A stretch of DNA of 64,000 nt from CAVQBJ01 sp963724405 (GTDB lineage: Bacteria > Actinomycetota > Thermoleophilia > Solirubrobacterales > Solirubrobacteraceae). Shown here one piece after another: positions 1 through 8,266 of the stretch; positions within the stretch are counted from its first letter, which is position 1, and every line of letters starts with the position of its first letter. The DNA is taken from the NCBI GenBank assembly GCA_963724405.1, contig CAVRUQ010000012.1:868001-932000 (forward strand). The letters are read 5' to 3'. The notes under the pieces were generated by a model. That model saw nothing but the letters and a program-made list of their open reading frames with translations. It was not told the DNA's origin and ran no database searches. Position numbers and translations under genes: made by a program.

Positions 1-1
1 C

Positions 2-1234
2 GTCAACGACCTCGCCGTCGTGCTCGCCTCCAGCGGCGAGCCCGAGCAGGCCCGGGAGCTGCTGCAGGCGCTGCTGCTCATGTGCCCGGACTACGCCGCG
101 GCCCGGGAGAACCTGGGCTCGCTCACCGAGCCGACGGACGGCACGCCCGAGCCGGCCGCGGTCCCGTCCGCCATGGCCGACGCCCGCGGCGCCTTCCTGC
201 AGGTCGTCGCCGACTCGCAGACGCGCTGCCTGCCCGACAACCTCGACCCGCTCTTCCACCCCTACGGTCACGAGCTGCCCGACCCCGACGGCGCCGGCGC
301 TCGCCTCGTCGAGCAGCTCGAGATCCTCGAGCGAGCCACCGTGCTGTGGCGTCAGCTCGGTGACGCGGAGAGCCGCCGGCTGTGGCTGCGCTTCCTCGCC
401 TACCGAGCGCTCGGCCCCGCCCACGTGCGCCTGCAGCTCGAACCGCTCGAGTACCGGCGCTCGGTGATCGCGCTGACGGCGCAGATGATGCGCCAGCCCG
501 CCGCGCTCGGCACGCCGGGCATGCCGTTCGAATGGGGCCTGCACCACTACGACCTGCGCCCGGCGGGTATCCCGATCGAGGTGATCGGTCCGCCGCTGCC
601 GCTCGCCTCGACGTACCTGTTCTCGCAGTACGCCTACCGGGACGAGGCGGCCGGCGCGCGCCCGCGTCCGGGCGACGTGGCCGTCGACGCCGGCGGCTGC
701 TGGGGCGATACGGCGCTGTGGCTGGCCCACGCCGTCGGCGCGGAGGGCCGCGTGCACACGTTCGAGCCCTCGCCGCGCAACCGGTCGCTGCTCGAGGCCA
801 ACCTACGGCTGAACCCGGCGCTCGCCCCCCGCGTGCACGTGCACCCGACGCCGCTCGGCGCTCACGCGGGCGAGACGGTCTGGATCGACAACGTGATCGC
901 CGCCGGCGCCACCGTCCGCGAGCAGGCCGGCGACCGCGCCGCCTCGGTGCAGCTGAGCACCGACACGGTCGACGCCCTGGTGCAGCGGGGCGAGATCGAA
1001 CGCGTCGACTTCCTCAAGGTCGACGTCGAGGGCGCCGACCTCGGCGTCCTGCAGGGCGCCGCCGAGACGATCGCGCAACAGCGCCCGCGGCTTGCCATCG
1101 CCGCCTACCACCGCCCCGACGACCTCGTCTCGATCCCCGAGTTCATCGCCTCGCTGCAGGTCGAGTACCGCTGGTACCTGCAGTGCTCGACGATGACCGA
1201 CGTCGACACGGTCGCGTTCGGCGTTCCGGTTTGA
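2..1234 (+). CDS. FkbM family methyltransferase, 5' end outside window
   Basis: The reading frame is already open at base 2, so the start lies upstream; 410 residues are visible. The first ~45 residues look like the end of a TPR-type helical repeat (LLQALLLMCPDYAAARENLG). The SAM-binding site is near visible residue 229 (VAVDAGGCWGDTALWLA), followed by the acidic strand end HTFEPSPRN. The typical FkbM motif VDFLKVDVEGAD comes about 100 residues later. The FkbM family O-methylates sugars or polyketides; the substrate here cannot be read from sequence. A TPR plus FkbM arrangement is common in glycan or surface polysaccharide clusters. The next feature is a convergent tRNA, so this is probably the last gene of its unit. 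Confidence 0.85.
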   Translation, partial: VNDLAVVLASSGEPEQARELLQALLLMCPDYAAARENLGSLTEPTDGTPEPAAVPSAMADARGAFLQVVADSQTRCLPDNLDPLFHPYGHELPDPDGAGARLVEQLEILERATVLWRQLGDAESRRLWLRFLAYRALGPAHVRLQLEPLEYRRSVIALTAQMMRQPAALGTPGMPFEWGLHHYDLRPAGIPIEVIGPPLPLASTYLFSQYAYRDEAAGARPRPGDVAVDAGGCWGDTALWLAHAVGAEGRVHTFEPSPRNRSLLEANLRLNPALAPRVHVHPTPLGAHAGETVWIDNVIAAGATVREQAGDRAASVQLSTDTVDALVQRGEIERVDFLKVDVEGADLGVLQGAAETIAQQRPRLAIAAYHRPDDLVSIPEFIASLQVEYRWYLQCSTMTDVDTVAFGVPV

Positions 1235-1263
1235 CGGGCGCGTCGGGCCCGCCTGCAGCAGAG

Positions 1264-1335
1264 TGCCCCCGGCAGGAATCGAACCTGCATCCCACGCTTA
1301 GGAGGCGTGTGCTCTATCCATTGAGCTACGAGGGC
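1264..1335 (-). tRNA. tRNA-Arg (anticodon CCU)
   Basis: On the minus strand a full cloverleaf can be folded. The acceptor arms are GCCCTCG and CGGGGGC (one T-G pair) with discriminator A. The D-arm begins TAGCTCAATGGATAGAGCA. The anticodon stem CACGC/GCGTG encloses the loop CTCCTAA, which gives anticodon CCU for AGG codons. The T-arm contains GGTTCGAATCC. No CCA is encoded. It reads rare AGG arginine codons, expected to be infrequent in a GC-rich genome. Confidence 0.95.
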
Positions 1336-1352
1336 GCGGAGTGGGGCGAAGG

Positions 1353-1856
1353 CTACCGATCGGTCGAGCCGGGATCGGCGATTCGGGCGAGCTCCTCGCC
1401 CTCGAGACGATGCGTGATCCACTCCGTCATGCGCCGGGCGCCGAGCCCGCGATAGAACTCGAGTGCCGGCTCGTTCCAGTCCAGCGCCGCCCATTCGAGG
1501 CGGCCGCAGCCCCGCTCCAGCCCGATCTGGGCCAGGCGCGCGAGCAGCGCGCGGCCGGTGCCCGCGCCGCGGTGCCCGGGGCGCACGTACAGATCCTCGA
1601 GCCAGATCCCCGGGCGGCAGAGGAACGTCGAGAAGGTCGTGAAGAAGAGCGCGAACCCGATCGGCTCCGCGTCCTGCTCGACGATGAGGGCCTCGGCGAG
1701 CGGGCGGGGCCCGGCCAGGCTCGCTGCGAGCTGTTCCTCGGTCCCGATCGCCTGCTCGGCGAGCCGCTCGTACTCGGCCAGCTCGCGAATGAGCCCAACG
1801 AGCATCCCCGCGTCGCTCGCGTCGGCGGTCCTGATCGCTGCCGACGCGTTCGCCAC
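1353..1856 (-). CDS. GNAT family N-acetyltransferase
   Basis: A 167-residue GNAT-fold protein. The acetyl-CoA pyrophosphate loop is visible as RPGHRGAGTGRALL after the strand WLEDLYV, and the C-terminal strand-helix EWAALDWNEPALEFYRGLGA is typical of the family. It resembles small GNATs of the diamine or spermidine acetyltransferase type (short N-terminal IRTADASDAGMLVGL), but the substrate is not determined. The start is taken as GTG at 1856 because it overlaps the pyrE stop by one base (TAGTG), which implies translational coupling. The frame is open further upstream but only inside pyrE. It ends just before the tRNA on the same strand. Confidence 0.85.
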   Translation of the reverse strand: MANASAAIRTADASDAGMLVGLIRELAEYERLAEQAIGTEEQLAASLAGPRPLAEALIVEQDAEPIGFALFFTTFSTFLCRPGIWLEDLYVRPGHRGAGTGRALLARLAQIGLERGCGRLEWAALDWNEPALEFYRGLGARRMTEWITHRLEGEELARIADPGSTDR

Positions 1857-2425
1857 TACCGGTCGGGGCGCTCGGGATAGATGTCGTCGATCGTGCAGAG
1901 CGCAACGTACGGCGCCCCGGCCGCCGCCGCGATCGCATCGCCGCCGCCGGCGAGGCGATCGAGCACCGCGCACACGCCGCAGATCGTGTGGCCGGCCTCT
2001 TGCAGGGCCTCGATCGCGGCGAGCGTCGAGCCACCCGTCGTGACGACGTCCTCGACCACGAGGCAGCGATCGTCATCCGCCAGGAGCGGACCCTCGATGC
2101 GCCGCTGCAGGCCGTGCGCCTTGGCGTCCTTGCGCACGAAGAACGCCTTGACCGGAGCTCCTCCGGCGAGCGCGGCGCAGGCGATCGGGTCGGCGCCCAT
2201 CGTCATCCCACCCACGGCCGTCGCCCCGTACTCACGGGCCGCGGCGGCGACGAGCTCGGCGAGTGCGGAGAAGCCCTCCGGGCGCAGGATCGCGCGCTTG
2301 ACGTCGACGTAGTAGGCCGCACGCTTGCCGCTGGTCAGTACGACGTCGCCGATGACGAGCGCCTCGCTACGAAGCTCGTCGGCGAGCCGCGCGCGCGCAC
2401 TCGTATGTCCGTCCAGCGCCGACAC
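1856..2425 (-). CDS. pyrE: Orotate phosphoribosyltransferase
   Basis: A 189-residue enzyme that joins orotate and PRPP to make OMP, the fifth step of pyrimidine synthesis. The PRPP-binding motif is clear (CLVVEDVVTTGGST), and the N-terminal segment with SGKRAAYYVDVK is characteristic of bacterial PyrE. The start GTG at 2425 is preferred because it lies 8 nt after a TAGATT -10 box on the minus strand, which suggests a leaderless mRNA. The longer open frame upstream overlaps a divergent gene. It is followed, with a one-base overlap, by a GNAT acetyltransferase. Confidence 0.95.
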   Translation of the reverse strand: MSALDGHTSARARLADELRSEALVIGDVVLTSGKRAAYYVDVKRAILRPEGFSALAELVAAAAREYGATAVGGMTMGADPIACAALAGGAPVKAFFVRKDAKAHGLQRRIEGPLLADDDRCLVVEDVVTTGGSTLAAIEALQEAGHTICGVCAVLDRLAGGGDAIAAAAGAPYVALCTIDDIYPERPDR

Positions 2426-2433
2426 AGGCCGGC

Positions 2434-2439
2434 AATCTA
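2434..2439 (-). promoter_or_regulatory. -10 box of pyrE (leaderless start)
   Basis: TAGATT on the minus strand lies 8 nt before the pyrE GTG. No Shine-Dalgarno sequence fits in that gap, so the transcript probably starts at or next to the start codon. Confidence 0.5.
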
Positions 2440-2467
2440 GCGCTCGCGGACCGACGACACCGATCGT

Positions 2468-2839
2468 GTGGGAAACCCTGCCCTGAACTTCCTGGTCGGA
2501 CTCGTGCGCATCGCCTCGTGGATCGCGTGCCTGATCATCCTGGTCGCCTTCATCCTGTTCGCCACCAATCAGGCCAACGCGGCCACGAGCCAGCAGATCG
2601 CGGCCCTCGGCCAGCCGGGCAACATCTCCGCGGCTCCGGCCAACAAGCCGAGCTCGAGCTCCACGACGCTGCGCCAGAAGGTCATGAACGTCAGCGACAC
2701 CCTCACCTCCCCGTTTCACAACGTGTTCGGCACGACGAGCGCATGGGGGCTGCACATCTCCCAACTGGTGATCGCGCTGCTGCTGTACGGGTTCGGGGTG
2801 TCGTTCGTGCTACGCGCGTTGGCGATGCGGCGGGCGTAG
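2468..2839 (+). CDS. Small membrane protein, unknown function
   Basis: I do not recognise this 123-residue protein. It has an N-terminal transmembrane helix (about residues 9-32, VGLVRIASWIACLIILVAF), an exterior or loop segment rich in Ala, Ser and Thr with SSSSTT near residue 63, and a second helix at about residues 95-117 (QLVIALLLYGFGVSFVLRAL). It ends in a positively charged tail (RRA), which suggests both ends are cytoplasmic. It is divergent from pyrE with only 42 bp between starts. GTG at 2468 is the first in-frame start. Composition and the two clean helices support it being real. Confidence 0.6.
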   Translation: MGNPALNFLVGLVRIASWIACLIILVAFILFATNQANAATSQQIAALGQPGNISAAPANKPSSSSTTLRQKVMNVSDTLTSPFHNVFGTTSAWGLHISQLVIALLLYGFGVSFVLRALAMRRA

Positions 2840-3354
2840 GCGCCGGCCGGTCCGGTCGTCTACGGCACGGCCCGGCGGGGCTCGTCGACGGCCGCTGACG
2901 GCCCCGGGTCCGGCGGACGCTCCTCGGCGAGACTCGAGCTCGTCGTTGCTTCGGACAAGGGGCCGTCCTCGGCCATCGCCGAGCCCCACCTCCCACCCGC
3001 CTCCTCGCGGGGGCGGCATTCGAACAGGTCAACGGTCTGGAGCCGGTCGGGGGCGCTCCCGGACAGCATGCGCTTGTTCTTGCTGCTCGTCCGAGCGGGG
3101 GTGGTGGACGAGTCGGCGGCTTACGCCCCGACCACGCCGCGCCCGGATTGCTCCAGCTAAAACCCCTGAGGGCGGACCGGAGGCGACCCGTCGGGTCCTC
3201 ATCAGCGGAGTGATCGCCGCGTCAGCCGCAGGCGATTCGGAGGTCGGCGCTCACGCTTCGACGGCCCTTGTTCGGCCGTCGAAGCGGGAGCGCCGGCCAA
3301 CCAGTCCCAACCGGGAGGCGCAGGCCGTCCGACCGACGCCGGTCCGAGCCCACG
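2840..3354. other. Gene-poor intergenic stretch of 515 bp
   Basis: No convincing coding frame is present; the frames that stay open are arginine/proline-rich shadows of GC-rich DNA. The only clear structure is the hairpin at 3254-3286. I looked for tRNA, tmRNA, RNase P and SRP RNA signatures here and saw none. It separates the convergent membrane-protein gene and the L,D-transpeptidase gene. Confidence 0.5.
3254..3286 (-). terminator. Hairpin downstream of the L,D-transpeptidase gene
   Basis: A perfect 13-bp inverted repeat (CGCTTCGACGGCC and its complement) encloses a 7-nt loop. It lies about 70 bp past the stop codon of the leftward L,D-transpeptidase gene. There is no T-tract, which is usual for terminators in very GC-rich actinobacteria. 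Confidence 0.6.
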
Positions 3355-4455
3355 TCAGGGCCCGGCGTTGCCCCGAACGTGACTGCTCCCGCCGCCATTC
3401 TCGTAGTACACGTCGACCGCATTGCCGACGTCGACCCACCCGAAGACCGAGGCGGCGTCGGGAATCGGGATGCGCAGGCATCCGTGGCTTGCGGCGTAGG
3501 TCGGGACCGAGGCGTAGCCGTGGATCGCGTAGCCGCGGACGAAGTAGTTGGAGTCGACCATGCCCTCGCTGTTGGTGCCCGGCGTCTTGAGGTAGACGTG
3601 GAAGCGGCCGATGACGGTCGGCGTCGACGGCTTGCCCGAGCTCGTCGTGTAGATGAGGTGCACGTGGCCGCCGGGATCGATCTCGGCGAGGACCTGCCTG
3701 CTCAGATCCGCCTCGACGTGCTTCCCGTCGCCCGGGTACCGCACCCGGAACTGGCCATCGCCGTTCGCGAGCTGCTCGAACAGGTGCGCGTCGGTGTCGT
3801 CGACGAGCGCGTCGCTGGTCATCTTGCGGAACGCGATCACGGCGAGATCGGTCAGATCGTCGTAGACGCCGGTCTGCGGCACCGCGTAGTGCAGCGCGGA
3901 GAGTCCCTGCTGCAGGGCGCGGACGGAGGGCCCCGAGGAACCGAAGCCGAGGTTCGGGTCGATCACGCGAATCTGGGCCGGCGCGACGAGCCGGAAGGTG
4001 CCGATCGTCGAGGTGGCGGCGTGCAGGGCCGTGGCGACGAGGACGCCGGAGTGGCGGCTCGTGAAGCCGAGGCGGAACTGGCCGGTGCCGTTGCCGAGGT
4101 TCTGCACCGCCGCGGTCTGCGTGGCGACGCGGCGGCCGTCGACCGAGAAGCGGACGGTGATGTGCAAGTCGGGCACGTAGGGGCGGACGCGTCCCCACAC
4201 ACCGAGGCGGTGGCCGACGAGGGCGAACGCGGGATGACCGATGCCGTGCAACAGCTCGAGGCGGACTCGGCCGTTGACCGGAGCCGACGTCGTCGTGCTC
4301 GTCGTCGTCGTCGTGCTCGCCGTCGTGGTCGTGCTCGTCGTCGTGGTCGCGCTCGACGAGCTCGTGGTGGTCGTCGTCGTCGCTGCGAGCGAGCTCGCGG
4401 GGGCCAGAGCGACGGCGACGAGCGCGGCGAGGAGCGGCAGATGACGTTGGCGCAT
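3355..4455 (-). CDS. Secreted L,D-transpeptidase with peptidoglycan-binding domain
   Basis: A 366-residue exported cell-wall enzyme. Residues 1-24 form a signal peptide ending ASSLA, followed by a Thr/Ser-rich linker of roughly 40 residues. A beta-rich middle domain comes next, then a peptidoglycan-binding repeat (GSSGPSVRALQQGLSALHY) and a C-terminal YkuD domain with the catalytic signature ASHGCLRI. Cys326 and His324 are the predicted catalytic pair. The family makes 3-3 cross-links in peptidoglycan. The same frame is open far upstream into a CPBP protease, but ATG at 4455 is chosen because a signal peptide starts there and a TAGGAT -10 box lies 7 nt before it. Confidence 0.92.
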   Translation of the reverse strand: MRQRHLPLLAALVAVALAPASSLAATTTTTTSSSSATTTTSTTTTASTTTTTSTTTSAPVNGRVRLELLHGIGHPAFALVGHRLGVWGRVRPYVPDLHITVRFSVDGRRVATQTAAVQNLGNGTGQFRLGFTSRHSGVLVATALHAATSTIGTFRLVAPAQIRVIDPNLGFGSSGPSVRALQQGLSALHYAVPQTGVYDDLTDLAVIAFRKMTSDALVDDTDAHLFEQLANGDGQFRVRYPGDGKHVEADLSRQVLAEIDPGGHVHLIYTTSSGKPSTPTVIGRFHVYLKTPGTNSEGMVDSNYFVRGYAIHGYASVPTYAASHGCLRIPIPDAASVFGWVDVGNAVDVYYENGGGSSHVRGNAGP

Positions 4456-4462
4456 ACCCGCG

Positions 4463-4468
4463 ATCCTA
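4463..4468 (-). promoter_or_regulatory. -10 box of the L,D-transpeptidase gene
   Basis: TAGGAT on the minus strand lies 7 nt before the ATG at 4455, predicting a leaderless mRNA. It also shows that this gene has its own promoter and is not a fusion with the upstream protease frame. Confidence 0.5.
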
Positions 4469-4538
4469 TGTGATGAGTCCGGACGCCACGGGCCGGAAGC
4501 GCCAGATCCCGGGGTCTGGGCGACCACGGACGGGAACC

Positions 4539-4577
4539 TTGATCGATCTTCTTCCACCATGAGAGAAGATCGATCAA
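4539..4577. repeat. 14-bp perfect inverted repeat, AT-rich
   Basis: TTGATCGATCTTCT at 4539-4552 is repeated in inverted orientation at 4564-4577 around an 11-nt loop. It lies between the protease gene and the L,D-transpeptidase promoter, directly beside a tandem repeat array. It may act as a terminator for the protease gene or as a protein-binding site. Its AT content is clearly above its surroundings. Confidence 0.7.
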
Positions 4578-4594
4578 ACTTCCACCGCGGGTCG

Positions 4595-4756
4595 CCCCCG
4601 AGCGCCGCCGCGCGGGATCGAAGCGCCGCGCCCCCGAGCGCCGCCGCGCGGGATCGAAGCGCCGCGCCCCCGAGCGCCGCCGCGCGGGATCGACGCGCCG
4701 CGCCCCCGAGCGCCGCCGCGCGGGATCGAAGCGCCGCGCCCGCGAGCGCCGCCGCC
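4595..4756. repeat. 36-bp tandem repeat, about 4.5 copies
   Basis: Copies begin at 4595, 4631, 4667 and 4703, with a partial fifth from 4739. Each unit starts CCCCCGAGCGCCGCCGCGCG and continues GGATCGAAGCGCCGCG. Copy 3 has GAC for GAA, and the last copy begins CCCGC and diverges. The 36-bp period keeps all frames open, which creates spurious ORFs on both strands. With the neighbouring inverted repeat it fills the 320-bp gap (4456-4775) between the L,D-transpeptidase and protease genes. Confidence 0.9.
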
Positions 4757-4775
4757 CCGCACCCCCCGCCGCGCC

Positions 4776-5745
4776 TCACCCGGCGGCCAGCCCGACGCGC
4801 GGCCGGTCGACGATCAGCCCGGCCGACCGCATGAGGACCGCGATCAGGCCGAGCATTGCCGAGCGCCGCGACGATCAGCAGCAGGCCGTCGCCGAATGAC
4901 CAGCCGAGGATGCCGGCGAACGCGATCGAGTTGTTGAGGCTGTGCGCCGCGATCCCCGGCAGCAGCGATCCGGTGCGCCAGTACAGCAGGCAGAGCCCGA
5001 AGCCGAAGAAGGCGAGCGGCAGCAGATCGACGAGCGGCGCCGAGGCGCCGTGCACGAGGCCGAACACCAGGCCGGTGATGAGCGCCGCGGGCCAGACGCC
5101 GCGCCAGTTGCGAAGCGCGGTGAAGATGTACCCGCGGAACAGGAACTCCTCGCAGAACGGCGCGACGACGCACGTGAGGATCGCCGAGGCGACGAGCAGG
5201 AGCCCACCGTGACCGGCGCCGAGGGTGTCCAGCACCTTCTCCTTGGTGTGGTTGTTCAGCGCCGCCGTCCAGGCCGCCGTCACCGCGATGAAGCTGACGT
5301 TCAGGACGATGATCCATCCGACCGCTTGCCAGAAGGCGGCCGTCCGGAGCCCGAACTGCGCCGGGCGGACCCGTCGTCCGCCGAGTCCGGCCACGATCAC
5401 GGCCACACCGACGAACGAGAGCTCCTCGATCGCGGTCGCCGTGATCTCCAGCCCGGGCGCCAGGTTCGAGCTCGAGACGTTGAGCCCGAGCACGGCGCCG
5501 ATGACGATCGCGACGAGGGCGCCACCGACGCCCCCGACGACGATCGCCGCGATGAGCGCGATCGCCGCGCTCATCGGGGACCAGTCGGGAAGACCGCCGG
5601 AGACGCCGTCCTCGTGCGCCTCGGCCTCACCGCTCCGGGCATCGTCGTCCGGCCAGGCGGCGAGCGAGGGCGCCGGCGTCACGACGTGCGCCTCGCCGGG
5701 CGGCGACGACAGGTCGCGCGCTTGGGGTGAGTCGCGGTCGGTCAT
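4776..5745 (-). CDS. CPBP (CAAX/Abi-type) intramembrane protease, frameshifted near its 3' end
   Basis: A multi-spanning membrane protein of the CPBP glutamic protease family. Motif 1 is APFCEEFLFRGYIF, motif 2 is FGLVHGA, and motif 3 is AAHSLNNSI. The intact frame covers residues 1-296 from ATG 5745. At 4857 one extra base moves translation into a frame that continues to the end of the L,D-transpeptidase. Skipping that base gives 26 more residues (MLGLIAVLMRSAGLIVDRPR then VGLAAG) and a stop at 4776, completing a last helix. I therefore annotate the corrected span. The indel may be a sequencing error or a real mutation. It follows a HAD phosphatase gene on the same strand. Confidence 0.8.
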
Positions 5746-5786
5746 CGGACTGTCATCAGCTTACGGGTCGACACCGGCGCGCCCGG

Positions 5787-6524
5787 TCAGGACCGGCGCG
5801 CGGAGAGCAGTCCCGGCAGCTGCGCCAGGGAGGCGACGGCCGGGACGCCGGGCGCGCCGGCGCGCTCGCCGTCGCGGCGCAGGAGGACCGCCCGCAGTCC
5901 ACTCGCCCGGGCGCCGGCGACGTCATGCTCGAGGCTGTCGCCGACGTGGACCGCCTCGGGCGCTCGGACGCCGAGGCGGGCGAGAGCGGCCGCGAAGATC
6001 GCCGCGGCCGGCTTCGCGGCGCCCGCCTCGGCTGAGGTGAGGACCGCGTCGACGCGCGCGCCGAGCCCGAGGTCGTCCAGAACCTCGTGCAGGGAGGCGT
6101 CCCAGTTGCTCACCACCGCGAGGCGCAGGCCGCGGTCGCGCAGCGCGGCGAGCGCCGGAGCGGCATCCGGGAAGGCGCGGAAGCGAAGCGCCGCGAGCAA
6201 CGACGGCACGAGCGCATCGGCGGTGAGGGTGCGCGCCGGAGCGGGCAGCGCCTCGCGCAGGGCGAGCGCGCAGCGCCGGCGCAGGTCGCGCAGGGAGGCG
6301 GCGTCCCGGCCGTCGTCATGGTGCGCGCGGTAGTACGCGATCTCGGCCGAGAGCGCAAGGCGCGCCTCCTCGGGCGAGACGTCCAGGCCGTGGTCCGCCC
6401 GGAGCGCCCCCGCGAGCGCGCCCGCGGGGTCGTCGAGCTCGAGCAGCGTGCCCATCGCGTCGAGCAGCACCCCGCGGACCGGCGGCGTCCGGGCGCCGCC
6501 GGTGTCTACGCCACCCAGTGCCAC
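5787..6524 (-). CDS. HAD-superfamily hydrolase (subfamily IA)
   Basis: A 245-residue phosphatase-like enzyme. The HAD motifs are present in order: I is LLDAMGTLLELDD (the second Asp of the classic DxD is replaced by Met), II is AVVSNWD, III is the Lys of AAKPAAAIF, and IV is HVGDSLEHDVAGA. The helical cap sits between motifs I and II. The DxM variant of motif I also occurs in some HAD-IA members. The start is GTG at 6524, overlapping the upstream mannosyltransferase stop by 19 bp, which suggests one operon. Substrate unknown; phosphoglycolate or small sugar phosphates are typical. Confidence 0.85.
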   Translation of the reverse strand: MALGGVDTGGARTPPVRGVLLDAMGTLLELDDPAGALAGALRADHGLDVSPEEARLALSAEIAYYRAHHDDGRDAASLRDLRRRCALALREALPAPARTLTADALVPSLLAALRFRAFPDAAPALAALRDRGLRLAVVSNWDASLHEVLDDLGLGARVDAVLTSAEAGAAKPAAAIFAAALARLGVRAPEAVHVGDSLEHDVAGARASGLRAVLLRRDGERAGAPGVPAVASLAQLPGLLSARRS

Positions 6525-8002
6525 GTCGCGAACTGCGCGACGAAGAAGAGCAGGCCCGCCGCGGACACGGCGAGGACCGGTACGCGCAGGCGCGGGCGCG
6601 CGGTCAGGCGGGCGCCGCCCCACATGAAGAGCGGGAAGAGGACGGCGAGAAAGCGCGGGAGCGACATCAGCGGCTCGTAGCTGACCGGATAGGACAGCGG
6701 CATCGCGAGCGCGGCGACGACGTAGGCGCCGTAGGCCAGCGGCAAGCTGCGCAGCACGCCGACGACCGCCACGATCGCCACGAGCAGGAAGAGCAAGTCG
6801 GTGATGCTGTGCTGGGCGGTGATGAACGGGCTGCCCCGGCCGGCGGTGAAGTACTTGTGCGTCGCCTGCAAGGACGCGAGCTGGCGCACGCCGTCGAACG
6901 CGGCGACGGCGCCGAGCCAGAGCGTGTGCACCGGTCCGGCGAACTCGCGGCTCCACACGGCCTGCGCATGGAACGGGAGCAGGCCGTCGCCGCCGCTCGC
7001 GGCGAGGTAGCCCATGTACGCGGCCAGCCCGAGCGGCACGAGCACGATCGCGAGCGCGTCACGGCGAAGGCGGTAGCGGGGCCACGGCCCGCGCACCGAC
7101 GGGCGGTCGGGCGGGCGGTCCCCGCGCGGTCCATAGAGGTACAGCACGACGATCGGCACGGCCAGCACGATGCCGGCGCTGCGCGTCGCCGCCGCGAGGC
7201 CGGCAAGCGCGCAGGCGATCGCGAAGCGCCCGCGCCGCGCGGACAGGAACACCCCGATCGAGAGCGCGAGATAGAGCGACTCGCTGTAGACCGCGGACAG
7301 GAAGAAGGCCATCGGGAAGAAGGCGATGAGCAGCACGGTCAGGCTCGCCGTCTCACGCGCCTTCGCGTCGGTTACGGGGTCGCCGCGGCGGAGCGCACGC
7401 TCGATGACCTCGAGCGTCGTCAGCCGGTGCAGCCCGTACAGCGCGACCGCGAACGCGCCCATCGAGACGAGGATCCCGCCGAGCACGAGCGGCACCCCGA
7501 TGCGGCCGAACGCGCCGATGAGCGCCGGGTACAGCGGGAAGAACGCGGCGCGGCTCGAAGCGGCCGCGCCGGGAGCGGGATGACCGATCCCGGCGAACAG
7601 CCCGGCGGACGACGCGGCGGCCAGTCCGCGGGCGGTGTCATATCCGTGCGCGGCGATGGACAGGAACCACGCGCTGTCCCAGCGCGCGGCTGGGGCCACG
7701 AGCCGGTCCCCGAGCCAGCCGAACCCGCTCGTGAGCCCGGGGGGATTGAAGACCGTGTGCCGGTCCTTCAGGCCGAGCGCGAGCACGGCGCCCACGCCGC
7801 CGAGCCACACGACGAGGCGCGACATCCACAGCGCGCGCCAGGCGTCGCGCAGCGCGGCCATGCGTGCCGGGTCCGAGCGCGTGCGCAGCAGCGCCTGCCG
7901 CGCGCGATCACGCAGGCGCCGCACCGCGGGCGCCGGGCTCTGCTCGAGGTCGGCGCCGGGCGGAACATCGATGACGTCACCGCCGACGGACACGGCGTCC
8001 AT
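6506..8002 (-). CDS. PIG-V-like integral membrane mannosyltransferase
   Basis: A polytopic protein of about 498 residues. The motif RWDSAWFLSIAAHGYD, followed by FFPLYPALIGAFGRIG, matches the luminal/exterior acceptor site of the PIG-V type dolichol- or polyprenyl-phosphate mannosyltransferase family. About ten hydrophobic helices follow, ending WHWVA. Bacterial members transfer mannose from polyprenyl-phosphomannose to lipids or proteins outside the membrane. The start is uncertain: ATG 8002 is used, GTG 8044 is also possible, and neither has a clear ribosome site. The frame stays open far upstream only because of antisense GC bias through infA. It overlaps the HAD gene downstream. Confidence 0.78.
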   Translation of the reverse strand: MDAVSVGGDVIDVPPGADLEQSPAPAVRRLRDRARQALLRTRSDPARMAALRDAWRALWMSRLVVWLGGVGAVLALGLKDRHTVFNPPGLTSGFGWLGDRLVAPAARWDSAWFLSIAAHGYDTARGLAAASSAGLFAGIGHPAPGAAASSRAAFFPLYPALIGAFGRIGVPLVLGGILVSMGAFAVALYGLHRLTTLEVIERALRRGDPVTDAKARETASLTVLLIAFFPMAFFLSAVYSESLYLALSIGVFLSARRGRFAIACALAGLAAATRSAGIVLAVPIVVLYLYGPRGDRPPDRPSVRGPWPRYRLRRDALAIVLVPLGLAAYMGYLAASGGDGLLPFHAQAVWSREFAGPVHTLWLGAVAAFDGVRQLASLQATHKYFTAGRGSPFITAQHSITDLLFLLVAIVAVVGVLRSLPLAYGAYVVAALAMPLSYPVSYEPLMSLPRFLAVLFPLFMWGGARLTARPRLRVPVLAVSAAGLLFFVAQFATWHWVA

Positions 8003-8266
8003 CTCGGCGGTGTCGGAACCGAATGTGCTGGATGGGGAGCTCACGACGGGGATGCGTGCCGGCAGGGCCGTTTCAGGCCCTCGATGTTGCCAGGTCACGG
8101 CGGCAGGCACGGACCGCAGCCCATCGCCGGGAGGTACTCCGCGGCGGGCGAGAGGCGACACCGCGCCACCCCTGGCCGCTCCGCGGTTGGTACCGTGGAC
8201 GCGCACGTAACGAGACTTGATTGGGCGAGGCGCGGTGTCGCCGGCGCTCGGAACGGGTGTACTCAG

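Noticed and set aside
2840..3354. Structured RNA gene (tmRNA, RNase P or riboswitch) in the 515-bp gap
   Set aside because: I could not find conserved core strings of these RNAs; only a terminator-like hairpin is convincing.
4559..4834. Small Ala/Arg repeat proteins encoded by the tandem array on either strand
   Set aside because: The 36-bp period (a multiple of three) keeps frames open by construction; there is no ribosome site and no sequence outside the repeat.
3355..5745. A 796-residue CPBP protease-L,D-transpeptidase fusion protein
   Set aside because: The join runs through a 36-bp tandem repeat and an intergenic palindrome, the transpeptidase has its own signal peptide and -10 box, and the protease's natural C-terminus lies one frame away after a single extra base.
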